64,000 bases of DNA, taken from the NCBI GenBank assembly GCA_963663215.1, contig OY760140.1:1240001-1304000 (forward strand), read 5' to 3'. Source of the DNA: BJGV01 sp003230615. GTDB taxonomy: Bacteria > Pseudomonadota > Gammaproteobacteria > Burkholderiales > Nitrosomonadaceae. Shown here one piece after another: positions 1 through 9,485 of the stretch. Under the pieces are notes generated by a model that had not been told where the DNA came from, did no database searches, and saw only the letters and a program-made list of their open reading frames with translations. Position numbers and translations under genes: made by a program. The first letter of the stretch is position 1. Every line of letters begins with the position of its first letter.

Positions 1-628
1 GCGCGTTCCTAAGTGGGGGAATGCAGGTCTCAAACAGACCAACTTTGCTGTACGCAGCCTCCTCCACACAAGTGACAAGTTCGGCCTTCATCACTGGTGC
101 GTCACCTACTACCGCAAATAGGCGCCCGCCAGTTGTAAGACTTCTCTGAAATGCTTCAGGTAAAACAGGTGTAGAGCCGGTCAACACGATAACGTCGTAA
201 GGCTCGTGTCCAGGCCAACCACGAGAAGCATCGCCCTTTTCCAGAGTTACATTGACTATGCCGTGAGCTTGGAGATTCTTTTCTGCGATCATTTTTAGCT
301 CTGGTACGATCTCGATGCTGTGAACATGCCCACCTTTTTTGGCCAACAATGCGGTCAAGTAACCACTACCGCTACCCACTTCCAGAATCCTATCACCCTT
401 TCTAACCTGCAATTCCTGTAAAATACGCGCCTCCATCTTGGGAGCAAGCATCACTTCACCGTATCCAAGCAGAATTTCCATATCTACAAACGCAATGGAA
501 CGATAAGCTGTGGGGACATATTCCTCACGCCGTATCTCCAAAAGAAGTTTGAGGACTTCCGGATCTAGCACATCCCATGGACGAATTTGCTGCTCCACCA
601 TGTTGAACCGAGTTTGTTCTAAATTCAT
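1..628 (-). CDS. pcm: Protein-L-isoaspartate O-methyltransferase family protein (3' end missing)
   Basis: The gene runs off the left edge, so only the first 209 codons are present. The translation begins MNLEQTRFNMVEQQIRPWDV, the usual opening of the short proteobacterial PIMT-family proteins. Around residues 83-89 it has the SAM-binding glycine motif (LEVGSGSGY), followed by the acidic strand end HSIEIVP and the conserved stretch YDVIVLTGS. In this family the enzyme methylates isoaspartyl residues in damaged proteins, but these short paralogues are often of unproven specificity. The ATG at 628 is preceded by AGGA about eight bases upstream. It is divergent from thiC, with the TPP riboswitch between them. 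Family assignment is firm; exact substrate is inferred. Confidence 0.85.
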   Translation of the reverse strand, partial: MNLEQTRFNMVEQQIRPWDVLDPEVLKLLLEIRREEYVPTAYRSIAFVDMEILLGYGEVMLAPKMEARILQELQVRKGDRILEVGSGSGYLTALLAKKGGHVHSIEIVPELKMIAEKNLQAHGIVNVTLEKGDASRGWPGHEPYDVIVLTGSTPVLPEAFQRSLTTGGRLFAVVGDAPVMKAELVTCVEEAAYSKVGLFETCIPPLRNA

Positions 629-696
629 ATTTTTTCCTGATTAATCCTTCTAGTGTACTTGCAATTATTCCATATTTCCTTTAGCTTAACAGTACA

Positions 697-785
697 AGCT
701 GGGGGTCCACTTCCATAAATTTGGAAGATTGGTGAGAGAGTCCCTTAACACCTGACACGGGTAATGCCGCCGTAGGGAAGCTGGA
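697..785 (+). promoter_or_regulatory. TPP riboswitch (THI element) upstream of thiC
   Basis: The leader shows the conserved TPP-aptamer blocks in order: GGGGG near 701, GTGAGAGAGTCCCTT at 732-746 (the CTGAGA..CCCTT block), ACCTGA at 749-754, then GGGTAATGCC at 759-768 and CGTAGGGAA at 771-779, ending in a pairing segment AGCTGG. It lies about 40 bases before thiC. By family knowledge, thiamine pyrophosphate binding represses thiC; the AAGGAG at 814-819 is close enough to be sequestered, which suggests control of translation initiation. The fold was read by eye, not computed. Confidence 0.9.
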
Positions 786-826
786 ATTAACCCTCCCGCT
801 TCTTAAGGCACCTCAAGGAGCGTACT

Positions 827-2722
827 ATGAATTCCGTAGTTGTGAAACCTACCAAATTTTCAAATCGAACTGCACAAGTAGATGATGCGGCAATCAAGCC
901 TTTACCTAATTCCCAAAAAATATATGTACAAGGCTCACGCCCCGATATTCAAGTACCAATGCGCAAAATCAGTCAGTCTGATACGCCTACCGGAATGAGT
1001 ACTGAGAAAAACCCGCCAATTTACGTTTATGATACTTCCGGCCCTTATACCGATCCTTCAGTTAAAATAGATATTCGTTCTGGTTTACCCAAGCTGCGCG
1101 ATAAATGGATAAATGAACGCGGCGATAGTGAAATTCTTTCCAGCCCTGCCTCCATTTATGCTAGGAAACATTTAGCTGATCCTAAACTCGCAGAAATGCG
1201 CTTTGATTTAAAACACCATCCACGTTGTGGAAAGACAGGAACAAATGTGACACAAATGCACTATGCCCGTCTTGGCATTATTACACCAGAAATGGAGTAT
1301 ATTGCTATACGGGAGAATCAGCGTTGCGAAGAATCCACTGCACAGCGCAGCAATTTACCTAACCATCAGCATCCTGGAAATAGTTTCGGTGTATCTTCTC
1401 CTCAGCACATCACACCAGAATTCGTACGCGACGAAGTAGCACGAGGTCGTGCCATTATTCCCGCCAACATTAACCATCCTGAATCTGAGCCAATGATTAT
1501 TGGACGTAACTTCCTTGTAAAGATTAATGCCAACATCGGCAACTCGGCGCTTAGCTCTAGCATACAGGAAGAAATTGAAAAAATGACATGGGCTATTCGT
1601 TGGGGTGGAGATACAGTAATGGACCTTTCTACCGGAAAAAATATTCATGAAACTCGTGAATGGATTATTCGAAACAGCCCTGTTCCTATTGGCACGGTGC
1701 CAATTTATCAAGCACTGGAGAGAGTAGATGGCATGGCTGAAGACCTAACATGGGAAATTTTTCGTGACACCTTGATTGAGCAAGCAGAGCAAGGGGTTGA
1801 CTACTTCACCATCCATGCAGGCGTACGATTGGCCTATGTACCGATGACGGCCAAACGTATGACTGGAATCGTTTCACGAGGTGGCTCAATTATGGCCAAG
1901 TGGTGTCTTGCACATCACCGAGAAAGCTTTCTTTATACCCGCTTTGAGGAAATCTGTGAAATTATGAAAGCTTACGATGTGAGTTTTTCGTTAGGTGATG
2001 GCTTGCGTCCCGGTTCAATTTATGACGCTAATGACGAAGCGCAATTTGCAGAACTAAAAACCCTTGGTGAATTAACTCAGGTTGCGTGGAAACATGACGT
2101 GCAAACCATGATAGAAGGGCCCGGACATGTTCCCATGCATCTTATTAAAGAAAATATGGATTTGCAGTTAAAATATTGTAACGAAGCGCCCTTTTACACA
2201 CTAGGCCCGCTCACTACTGACATTGCGCCCGGCTATGACCACATTACTTCCGCTATTGGTGCTGCTATGATTGGCTGGTACGGTACAGCAATGTTGTGTT
2301 ACGTCACACCCAAGGAGCACCTTGGTTTACCTGATAAAGATGATGTGAAAGATGGCATCATAACTTACAAAATTGCCGCTCATGCTTCTGACCTGGCAAA
2401 GGGTCACCCCGGCGCACAAACTCGTGATAATGCACTTTCCAAAGCTCGTTTTGAATTTCGTTGGGACGACCAATTTAACCTCAGTCTCGATCCTGATAAG
2501 GCTAAGCAATTTCATGATGAAACTCTACCGCAGGATGGTGCTAAACTTGCTCATTTCTGCTCTATGTGTGGACCACATTTTTGTTCGATGAAAATTACTC
2601 AGGATGTTCGTAACTATGCAGATAGTTTAGGGGTTAGTGAGACTGAAGCATTGAAAAAGGGTATGGAGGAAAAATCTATTGAGTTTGTAAACCAAGGAGC
2701 CGAGATCTATAACAAGGCATAG
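827..2722 (+). CDS. thiC: Phosphomethylpyrimidine synthase ThiC
   Basis: ThiC is a radical-SAM enzyme that rearranges aminoimidazole ribotide into hydroxymethylpyrimidine phosphate, the pyrimidine half of thiamine. The 631-residue length is typical of proteobacterial ThiC. The C-terminal cluster CSMCGPHFC (Cys578, Cys581, Cys586, a CX2CX4C pattern) is the 4Fe-4S ligand set, and the core motifs EGPGHVPMH and GPLTTDIAPGYDHI are intact. The ATG at 827 follows an AAGGAG site. It sits alone downstream of the TPP riboswitch, so thiamine feedback is expected. A second thiamine-related gene in the window is the Nudix/ThiE fusion at 54150-55088, which is not linked to it. Confidence 0.97.
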   Translation: MNSVVVKPTKFSNRTAQVDDAAIKPLPNSQKIYVQGSRPDIQVPMRKISQSDTPTGMSTEKNPPIYVYDTSGPYTDPSVKIDIRSGLPKLRDKWINERGDSEILSSPASIYARKHLADPKLAEMRFDLKHHPRCGKTGTNVTQMHYARLGIITPEMEYIAIRENQRCEESTAQRSNLPNHQHPGNSFGVSSPQHITPEFVRDEVARGRAIIPANINHPESEPMIIGRNFLVKINANIGNSALSSSIQEEIEKMTWAIRWGGDTVMDLSTGKNIHETREWIIRNSPVPIGTVPIYQALERVDGMAEDLTWEIFRDTLIEQAEQGVDYFTIHAGVRLAYVPMTAKRMTGIVSRGGSIMAKWCLAHHRESFLYTRFEEICEIMKAYDVSFSLGDGLRPGSIYDANDEAQFAELKTLGELTQVAWKHDVQTMIEGPGHVPMHLIKENMDLQLKYCNEAPFYTLGPLTTDIAPGYDHITSAIGAAMIGWYGTAMLCYVTPKEHLGLPDKDDVKDGIITYKIAAHASDLAKGHPGAQTRDNALSKARFEFRWDDQFNLSLDPDKAKQFHDETLPQDGAKLAHFCSMCGPHFCSMKITQDVRNYADSLGVSETEALKKGMEEKSIEFVNQGAEIYNKA

Positions 2723-2931
2723 CTATTCTTGCAACGAATCCCGACACACCTTTATTGATCCAGAGCAAAAATTCAATGTGGATTAAAATATCTATTCATG
2801 AAAAATAATCTTATTGAATCGCAATTAATTTCCTCAAACTGGGCGAGTGGTGTTTGCCCAACAAGATTTGGACCTGTTTGAATTCATTCATGTTTATTCG
2901 CAGCCAAATACTTTTCCCAAGATAATCACGC

Positions 2932-3756
2932 ATGGACTGGCTTCTGCTCACTAAGGCATTGATCCTTGGTATCGTTGAGGGTCTAACTGAGTTTCTACCG
3001 ATTTCTTCCACTGGCCATCTTATATTGGTGGGTGATTTACTCGACTTTAATGATGAAAAAGGCAAAGTTTTTGCGATCGTAATTCAACTAGGCGCCATAC
3101 TGGCAGTGTGCTGGGAATATCGTATCAAGATTGGCAAGGTACTGACTGGTATTGGCTTACACGAGGATTCCAATCGCTTTGTGTTGAATCTATTTATTGC
3201 ATTTTTGCCCGCTGCAATTCTGGGCTTATTGTTCATCAAGACTATCAAGCAATATCTTTTTCACCCGACATCAGTTGCAATTGCTTTGATCGTTGGTGGA
3301 GTGATAATTCTTTGGGCCGAACGTAGAAAACATGTGGTAGATGTAGAAAGCGTGGAAGATATGGACTGGAAACATGCCCTGAAGGTAGGACTAGTGCAGT
3401 GCCTTGCATTGATACCAGGTACCTCCCGCTCTGGGGCCACCATCATCGGTGGATTATTTTTTGGATTGTCACGCAAGGCCGCAACAGAATTTTCTTTCTT
3501 CCTGGCGATCCCTATCATGTTCGCCGCTACGTTCTATGATGTTTACAAACATCGTGAACTTCTTCATTTCAATGATATCGGTATGTTCGGCATTGGCTTT
3601 ATAGTCTCATTCATTAGTGCTTTACTGGCAGTGCGGGGATTATTGCGCTTTATCAGTAATCATGATTTCACGGTATTCGCTTGGTATCGCATTTTGTTTG
3701 GAATAATTGTTCTAGTTACGGCTTATTCTGGACTTGTAAAATGGTCAACTACCTAA
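2932..3756 (+). CDS. uppP: Undecaprenyl-diphosphatase UppP (BacA)
   Basis: An integral inner-membrane phosphatase that recycles undecaprenyl pyrophosphate to the monophosphate carrier used for peptidoglycan and other envelope polymers. The 274-residue protein has the two family signatures: EGLTEFLPISSTGH at about residues 16-29 and PGTSRSG at 162-168, the latter carrying the catalytic Ser/Arg. Eight or so hydrophobic segments are visible. The ATG at 2932 opens directly with the conserved membrane helix (MDWLLLTKALILGIVEG), which supports this start. A 209-base gap separates it from thiC; I saw no terminator there. Confidence 0.96.
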   Translation: MDWLLLTKALILGIVEGLTEFLPISSTGHLILVGDLLDFNDEKGKVFAIVIQLGAILAVCWEYRIKIGKVLTGIGLHEDSNRFVLNLFIAFLPAAILGLLFIKTIKQYLFHPTSVAIALIVGGVIILWAERRKHVVDVESVEDMDWKHALKVGLVQCLALIPGTSRSGATIIGGLFFGLSRKAATEFSFFLAIPIMFAATFYDVYKHRELLHFNDIGMFGIGFIVSFISALLAVRGLLRFISNHDFTVFAWYRILFGIIVLVTAYSGLVKWSTT

Positions 3757-3781
3757 CCGTGGCTATATATAGGGTATAAGC

Positions 3782-4234
3782 TTAACTTTGTACCCACGGC
3801 AACCCTACTGCTTTCCATCCTCCCTTGACACCGCGATGACTGCTCGTGTCTTTATCGCCCTCAAAACCTTCAAGAATATTGTAGCAGTTCGGATAACCTA
3901 ATTCAGTAGCAGCTACGGCAGCTTGGTTCGAACGAACACCACTACGACATATAAACATCACGGACGATTCTTTCGGCACCTGGCGTGAAAGATGGTCAAG
4001 AAAATCGGGGTTAACCTGCATCCCTGGATAGGATTGCCACTCAATCTCGATTGCACCTGGAATTCGTCCTACCCAATCCCACTCTGCTTTTGAACGTACA
4101 TCTACCAGTTTGGCACCATGGACTTCCTGCAATATAGAGAGCGCCTCTGCAGGAAGAAGTGCACCTTCGTACGGCAAATCCATTTCCTTGGCTCGTAGTT
4201 GTGCTCTTTCAAGTATAGCGGCAACTGTTTCCAT
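3782..4234 (-). CDS. Rhodanese-like domain protein
   Basis: A single-domain sulfurtransferase-type protein of 150 residues. The rhodanese fold is recognisable from LVDVRSKAEWDWVGRIPGA (about residues 43-61) and the active-site loop ICRSGVRS with the catalytic Cys96. It ends with a GGWKAVGLPW tail common in stand-alone bacterial rhodaneses. An upstream in-frame start would add 24 residues (MLLNLYYIDV...), but that stretch is not rhodanese-like, so I chose the ATG at 4234, where the conserved region begins; it is preceded by a weak GGAA. It faces uppP tail to tail. The physiological sulfur donor and acceptor cannot be read from sequence. Confidence 0.85.
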   Translation of the reverse strand: METVAAILERAQLRAKEMDLPYEGALLPAEALSILQEVHGAKLVDVRSKAEWDWVGRIPGAIEIEWQSYPGMQVNPDFLDHLSRQVPKESSVMFICRSGVRSNQAAVAATELGYPNCYNILEGFEGDKDTSSHRGVKGGWKAVGLPWVQS

Positions 4235-4410
4235 ATTTATGTTCCGATAGTTAAGAATTAAAACATGTAAAGTTATTACATCTATATAGTAGAGATTTAA
4301 CAACACCGATAAAAGTACTATTCTGCCACGATTATAGAGAAATCACACAATAAATAACTGCTATATTTTCAAAATTTGAAAGATATGTCCTGTACCATGT
4401 TTTTTATTTG

Positions 4411-4444
4411 TTTCAGGTGATAACATCGTTCGTCCTGATATAAT
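4411..4444 (+). promoter_or_regulatory. Candidate glnA promoter (perfect TATAAT -10)
   Basis: A perfect TATAAT lies at 4439-4444, about 66 bases before the glnA start. No good TTGACA is present at the right spacing (the best upstream T-rich hexamer is too far away). I saw no obvious sigma-54 -24/-12 pair (GG-N10-GC). Weak candidate only. Confidence 0.3.
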
Positions 4445-4510
4445 TCTATATATAGTGTTTCGCTATTTTCTTATGCTATGTAAGATTGTAATTCTAGCCC
4501 GGAGAAAAAA

Positions 4511-5920
4511 ATGGCAGCAGCCGATGTTTTGAAAATGATACAAGATAACGAAGTAAAGTTCGTTGATCTACGCTTTACTGATACCCGAGGCAAGGAACAT
4601 CACTTGACTGTTCCGGCACACGCTTTCAATGTTGACAAATTTGAAGACGGTTTCGCATTCGATGGTTCTTCAATTGCTGGCTGGAAAAGTATTCAAACCT
4701 CAGATATGCTGTTGATGCCTGACCCGGACACTGCCAATATGGATCCATTCATGGATGAGGCTACTCTACTTCTCACCTGTGATGTGGTTGAGCCTCTAGA
4801 CGGTCAAGGTTATGACCGTGATCCGCGCTCGCTAGCACGTCGTGGCGAAGCCTACCTTAAGTCAACTGGTATTGGTGATACTGCCTATTTTGGCCCTGAG
4901 CCCGAGTTCTTTATTTTTGACTCTGTCACTTGGCATACTGACATGTCAGGTTGCTCAGTAAAAATTGAATCTGGGGAAGCAGCCTGGAGCTCATTAGAAA
5001 AGTATGAGGGTGGGAATATCGGCCACCGCCCCATGGTAAAAAGCGGTTATTTTCCGGTTCCCCCTGTTGACTCTTTACAGGATATCCGTTCAGCTATGTG
5101 TCTTGCACTCGAAGAAATGGGTGTGGAAGTGGAAGTCCACCACCATGAAGTCGCTACTGCTGGCCAGTGTGAAATAGGTACGAAATTTAGTAGTCTGGTG
5201 AAACGAGCTGACTGGACTCAGGTGTTCAAGTATGTGGTGCATAACGTCGCTCATTCTTATGGAAAAACAGCGACTTTCATGCCCAAACCCATTGTTGGTG
5301 ACAACGGTTCTGGAATGCATGTACACCAGTCGATTTGGAAGAATAGTCAGAATCTATTTTCTGGAAACAGTTATGCAGGCTTGTCTGAAATGGCTTTGTT
5401 TTATATTGGTGGTATCATCAAACACGCCAAGGCTCTAAACGCTATTACCAATCCTGGTACAAATTCCTACAGGCGATTAGTTCCGGGTTTCGAAGCCCCC
5501 AGTAATCTTGCTTACTCGGTAAGCAATCGTTCTGCCGCTGTGCGTATTCCCCATACCAACAACCCTAAGGAACGACGTATCGAGGTACGCTTTCCTGACC
5601 CCACTGCCAACCCCTATCTTACTTTCACTGCATTAATGATGGCTGGATTGGATGGTATACAGAACAAGATTCATCCAGGTGACCCCATGGATAAAAATCT
5701 CTATGATCTACCTCCTGAAGAAGCGGCCAAGGTTCCAAACTTCTGTGCTTCACTGGATGAAGCGCTTGACAACCTTGACAGAGATCGTGATTTCCTTATC
5801 CGTGGAGATGTATTCTCCAACGACATGCTTAATGCCTACATTGAACTAAAAATGGAAGAAATCACACGCTTACGTATGACAACCCATCCAATTGAGTTTG
5901 ATATGTACTACAGCTTGTAA
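4511..5920 (+). CDS. glnA: Glutamine synthetase type I
   Basis: Catalyses ATP-dependent amidation of glutamate by ammonia and is the main ammonium assimilation enzyme. The 469-residue length and motifs fit the GSI-beta dodecamer: DGSSIAGW, the metal/glutamate region GPEPEFFIFD, NGSGMHVHQS, the ATP-site segment NPGTNSYRRLVPGFEAP, and NRSAAVRIP. Tyr398 in NLYDLPPEE is the expected adenylylation site, so post-translational control by GlnE/PII is likely. The ATG at 4511 is preceded by CCCGGAGAAA. It stands alone, without ntrB/ntrC beside it. A hairpin downstream may end the transcript. Confidence 0.98.
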   Translation: MAAADVLKMIQDNEVKFVDLRFTDTRGKEHHLTVPAHAFNVDKFEDGFAFDGSSIAGWKSIQTSDMLLMPDPDTANMDPFMDEATLLLTCDVVEPLDGQGYDRDPRSLARRGEAYLKSTGIGDTAYFGPEPEFFIFDSVTWHTDMSGCSVKIESGEAAWSSLEKYEGGNIGHRPMVKSGYFPVPPVDSLQDIRSAMCLALEEMGVEVEVHHHEVATAGQCEIGTKFSSLVKRADWTQVFKYVVHNVAHSYGKTATFMPKPIVGDNGSGMHVHQSIWKNSQNLFSGNSYAGLSEMALFYIGGIIKHAKALNAITNPGTNSYRRLVPGFEAPSNLAYSVSNRSAAVRIPHTNNPKERRIEVRFPDPTANPYLTFTALMMAGLDGIQNKIHPGDPMDKNLYDLPPEEAAKVPNFCASLDEALDNLDRDRDFLIRGDVFSNDMLNAYIELKMEEITRLRMTTHPIEFDMYYSL

Positions 5921-6000
5921 TCTTTTACATATTCAAGATACTTACTGCAAAACTTACGTGAAAGAGGCATAGAAATCTAATCATTGTAATCCGTTTATTT

Positions 6001-6030
6001 TCTGTACTTTTCTAAAGTACAGAATATTTT
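6001..6030 (+). terminator. Candidate glnA terminator hairpin
   Basis: A perfect 10-bp inverted repeat, TCTGTACTTT (6001-6010) and AAAGTACAGA (6014-6023) with a 3-base loop, is followed by ATATTTT. The stem is AT-rich, so it is weaker than a classical intrinsic terminator. It lies 80 bases after glnA. A protein-binding palindrome is the alternative. Confidence 0.5.
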
Positions 6031-6203
6031 CACATTGCTGTCCTGAAATTTATGCAATAAGAGTTGCCTTCACCTGCTCTGAAGGCACTGAAATGACATA
6101 AATATCCAGCCCAACTAAATAATCATTATATTTTTTCCTCGAAATAATTCATCAGTTTAATCATTAATTTATTCATCCATCTTCCAGATAAAAAGTATAT
6201 CAG

Positions 6204-7370
6204 CTAAGCACTAGGTATCCGGATCAATTCTTCAGCATAGCCTTCTCGCATCCAATATAATCCCCTGTGCACAACCAAACTATGTAAATCCTCAAAAAGT
6301 AAATCTCTTATACGGAATTTATGTGCTTCATGATTTATTGATAGAAAGGTATTAGTAGATATTTTAATCTTATCCCAATAAGCTTGGGCGACACTAAAAT
6401 CCATCTCTGTCAAACTGTCAACATTCAAAACTAGATCGTATGTTTTACTTTCAGCTAAGAAAGTTTCCGGTAAAACTATCTTGGCTCTATTTTGAGCATC
6501 ATCAAACTGTTCGCCATCTAAACAGATGTTCTCCTCGCCAAGTGTTCTCCCCAAAAAATACGCTTGCGCCACCGTAGTAATTGGAAGATCTACAATCGTA
6601 TAATCTTTTATCCCCAACTCATTTGCATAAAAGGATGTACAGCCCAGCCCCGCTCCAATTTCAAGTACACGCGGATTCTGAATTCCATCTAGTAGCTGTT
6701 TTATGCGCCATGCTTGATAAAGTGCTTGTGGTACCCGATACGAAATTACTCCTCGAGAAGAACCCACTCCATGTTCATTTGCAAATGGATTAGGTATAGA
6801 AAATGGCATGCATGCTTTATCTAATTCGGCTAATACATCCTCAGTCTTCCAAAAAATCCTTTTTTTAAATTCACTCGCTGGATTATCCTTAGAAACCGCC
6901 CCGACTGCTTAGGCAAATCTTACTAGGCCATCAAGGCAATATTTCGCATAGACATTCCGTGCCCTTTTCTTACGAAAAACACTGTGAAAAGATTTAGTTA
7001 ATATGTCAAATCCGTAGAACAAATCACTAATTTCAGGGTCTCTGAGAATTTCAGTTACTGTTCTCTCGTCCCCATCGATTAGTGCTTGATGGATGGGTTG
7101 GTGATATTTGGTAAAAAAAACTGTCCACATCGACTTGCCTAGATCTGCCTGGTTCGCTCTTTGGTATGCCGTGATTATTCTTTTGATAAGTTTTTTGTCC
7201 TCAACTGGGCTATTTACTATACCTTCTGCAACAGCTGCATTAGCATCTAGCATACTTTCTGGGTGAAATAGGCTGGGTTGATTAAAGTCAGCAAACATTT
7301 TTTTCGTCCTCAGGAACTCACGTATTTTATGCAGTGGTCCACGTGGTCTGACTTTCGTACTTTCTTTCAT
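6204..7370 (-). pseudogene. Putative sugar O-methyltransferase, interrupted by one in-frame stop
   Basis: Two open stretches on the minus strand are in the same frame and separated only by a TAA at 6909-6911. Reading through it gives a continuous 388-residue protein. The N-terminal half (to ..YCLDGLVRFA) is helical and family-specific. The C-terminal half carries a class-I SAM fold: VLEIGAGLGCTSFYANELG, then IVDLP, then DLVLNVDSLTEM. The segment FANEHGVGSSRGVISYRVPQALYQAW is characteristic of the putative sugar O-methyltransferase family seen near polysaccharide loci. I chose the ATG at 7370 because AAAGGA sits just upstream; a longer start at 7451 has no site. The 33 codons after the stop before the next ATG read as normal protein, so this is a single gene with a nonsense mutation rather than two genes. 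Confidence 0.7.
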
Positions 7371-7792
7371 ATTTTCCTTTAAAACAGAATTAAAAATATG
7401 GCACAGATATAGTCTCAGAGCACCATACTCGACTATGGATCGGTATAGCACAACATTCCAAAAAAATACCGCAAATGCAAATCTTCATACTTTGCCTTAC
7501 AAACACTAAATTTAATATACAAGTAGATTGTAGCTCCTCCATTTTCATGCTTAAAAATAGGAATGATAGGATACACTTCCGCAGAAAACCTAGCGAACAG
7601 ATTTTTACCTATAAATTACATAACAATGTCGAAATCAGCATAGCAGCTTGTGGCAAACTACTACATCTTGATAGTAAACTGCAAAAGCTACCGAAAAGTT
7701 AGAACTATACCCTTCATTTTTCTCTATAAAGTTTCATTGATAAAATATTTGTACTCACCTGAGTCTAAACTGATTAAAAAGGAAAATATTTG
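7371..7792. other. Intergenic region, no supported gene
   Basis: About 420 AT-rich bases between the broken methyltransferase and the Sel1 lipoprotein. A 75-codon open frame on the plus strand (7475-7702) has no ribosome site, no recognisable domain and biased composition, so I do not call it. The plus-strand leader of the next gene ends in AAGGAA at 7779-7784. Confidence 0.5.
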
Positions 7793-8458
7793 ATGAATAT
7801 TTTTGTTGTTTCTGTAATTACGATGTTTATATTAGCTATTGCTGGTTGCGATAAAAAAGTACCTGACAATACAGATAAAACAAAAGCACCAGTTGTTTTG
7901 GGAAGTGAAATAACACTTGAAGGAGAGCTTCCGTCTTTACTGACAGAGGGATTAACTCCAGAAGAAAAATCTAAGCTTGCCGAAGAAATACTGCCGAATG
8001 CCTCGCCTGATGACCCAACGCCAGGAGAGAAATTCCTTAAATTGAGAAAAGATGCTGACTCAGGAGATGCTAAAGCACAAAATACTCTCGGGGTGATGTA
8101 TTTCACAGGTGAAGTTATCTCTAAGGATGCCTCTGGAAAAATATTGAGCAACGATCCTGCTACAGCTGCGGCATGGTTTCATAGATCTGCCCTACAAGGT
8201 TATGCCAAAGCGCAATTTAATCTTGGCTTGATGTATGCCAATGGTGAAGGTGGTTTAACCAAAGATACCGTAAAGGCTGTTGAGTTTTTTCGGAAAGCTG
8301 CCATCCAGGGAAATGCTGATGCACAAAATAATCTTGGCGCTATGTATCACCTAGGTGAAGGCGTAACGAAAAATATTGCCAAAGCTAAAGAATGGTATAC
8401 AAAGGCTGCCGCACAGGGGAATGCCGATGCACAGGCTAACCTCGATACGATGAAATAA
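7793..8458 (+). CDS. Sel1-repeat lipoprotein
   Basis: A 221-residue exported protein. The N-terminus is a lipoprotein signal ending in the lipobox LAIAGC, so it should be lipid-anchored. The second half holds at least three Sel1-like repeats (AKAQNTLGVMYFTGE, AKAQFNLGLMYANGEGG, ADAQNNLGAMYHLGEG) with the usual AxxWFxKAA helices. This alpha-solenoid fold normally mediates protein-protein contacts. Between signal and repeats is a charged linker rich in Thr, Pro and Glu. I chose ATG 7793, eight bases after AAGGAA, over the TTG one codon earlier. The binding partner is unknown, and the neighbours (two broken genes) give no hint. Confidence 0.85.
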   Translation: MNIFVVSVITMFILAIAGCDKKVPDNTDKTKAPVVLGSEITLEGELPSLLTEGLTPEEKSKLAEEILPNASPDDPTPGEKFLKLRKDADSGDAKAQNTLGVMYFTGEVISKDASGKILSNDPATAAAWFHRSALQGYAKAQFNLGLMYANGEGGLTKDTVKAVEFFRKAAIQGNADAQNNLGAMYHLGEGVTKNIAKAKEWYTKAAAQGNADAQANLDTMK

Positions 8459-8529
8459 CAAATACTAGTTTTTCTGAGAATCCGGACATCGCCAGAATCA
8501 TGTTTCTGAAAAATATACTCCTTTTTAAA

Positions 8530-9134
8530 TTAGAATCTATCTGTAATCACTGCTTCATTCATGGCTATTCTCCCATCTCGAGCCCATGCATCCTTGACCC
8601 CCTTTCCAATGGTCACAAACATAGCTACAACATGATCTACAGGCAAGTTGATAAGCTTTCCCACTTTGTCAAAGTCGAAACCAACCATCGGACATGAAGC
8701 GTAACCCATCTCTTGAGCCGCTAACATTAGAGCCATTGCCACAATACCACAGGAACGCATCGCCTCATCTCGCTGTACCTGCTCATGCCCGTTATAAAAT
8801 TGTTCAATCGCAGGAAGAATAAATTCCTGGACCGGTTGTGGCGCATTTCTCCAATAGCGCGCTGGCTCCTTAGCCCATGACTTCAAATCCGCAGTCAGTA
8901 TACTATGAGCAGTGAAGCATCGGTAACCTGTGCCTGATCCCAGGCTACCGCACGTATCTGACGTCGCAACTCAGGATCACATACTATCAAGAAACGCCAA
9001 TTCTGAATGTTGAAGGAAGTTGGGGAAAGTAGAGCAAGGGACATAAGTTGTTCGGTCTCATCTTTACTTATTCGGTGACTGGGATCAAAAGCTTTGATGG
9101 CCCGACGTGATTTGATGGCAGTTGAAACATTCAT
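8530..9134 (-). pseudogene. Nitroreductase family protein, frameshifted
   Basis: Two abutting frames together encode one FMN-dependent nitroreductase-like protein of about 200 residues. The N-terminal part (9134 down to about 8900) has the family start: AIKSRRAIKAFDPSHRI, then LLSPTSFNIQNWRFLIV, the FMN-binding segment. The C-terminal part (down to 8530) reads LTADLKSWAKEPARYW..SCGIVAMALMLAAQEMGYASCPM, with the second conserved block. The first frame hits TGA right after ASLLIVY, where the family continues with L-x-A-D-L. That continuation is present in the other frame, so one base appears to be missing near 8900-8906. Start ATG 9134 has AGGGGAA upstream. It may be a real pseudogene or a sequence error. 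Confidence 0.7.
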
Positions 9135-9485
9135 ACTATTCCCCTATAAATAAAAAACATACATTCACAAAGATTCCCTGGTAAAAGAATCTAGGAATAG
9201 CATTGTGATCAGGTCCAATAAATCTTTCAAGTGTGATACTGAAACCACACCCAGTGATAGTTACTTGGTAGCATTATATGTATGATATATTACATAAAAT
9301 CATCGGCTATCTCTATCAGACACCCCCTACTCAAGCAGCATCCCTTCTTAACCAAAATCGCGATGTGGTAGCCTGCTTTTTGCTTTAAAGAATTTCCATT
9401 TCACACAAAATATTGCAACTTTTCATAAATGTTAGTAGTCTTAGGAGCTATACGTTTGATATAGCCCGTTAACCAAGGAGAACAT
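9135..9485. other. Intergenic region between divergent genes
   Basis: About 350 bases separate the divergent nitroreductase remnant and the BI-1 gene. No ORF with a ribosome site and no convincing RNA gene is visible. It should hold both promoters; the only clear signal is the CAAGGAG ribosome site at 9474-9480. Confidence 0.5.

Noticed and set aside
7475..7702. 75-codon plus-strand frame
   Set aside because: No ribosome site, no domain and composition unlike coding sequence.
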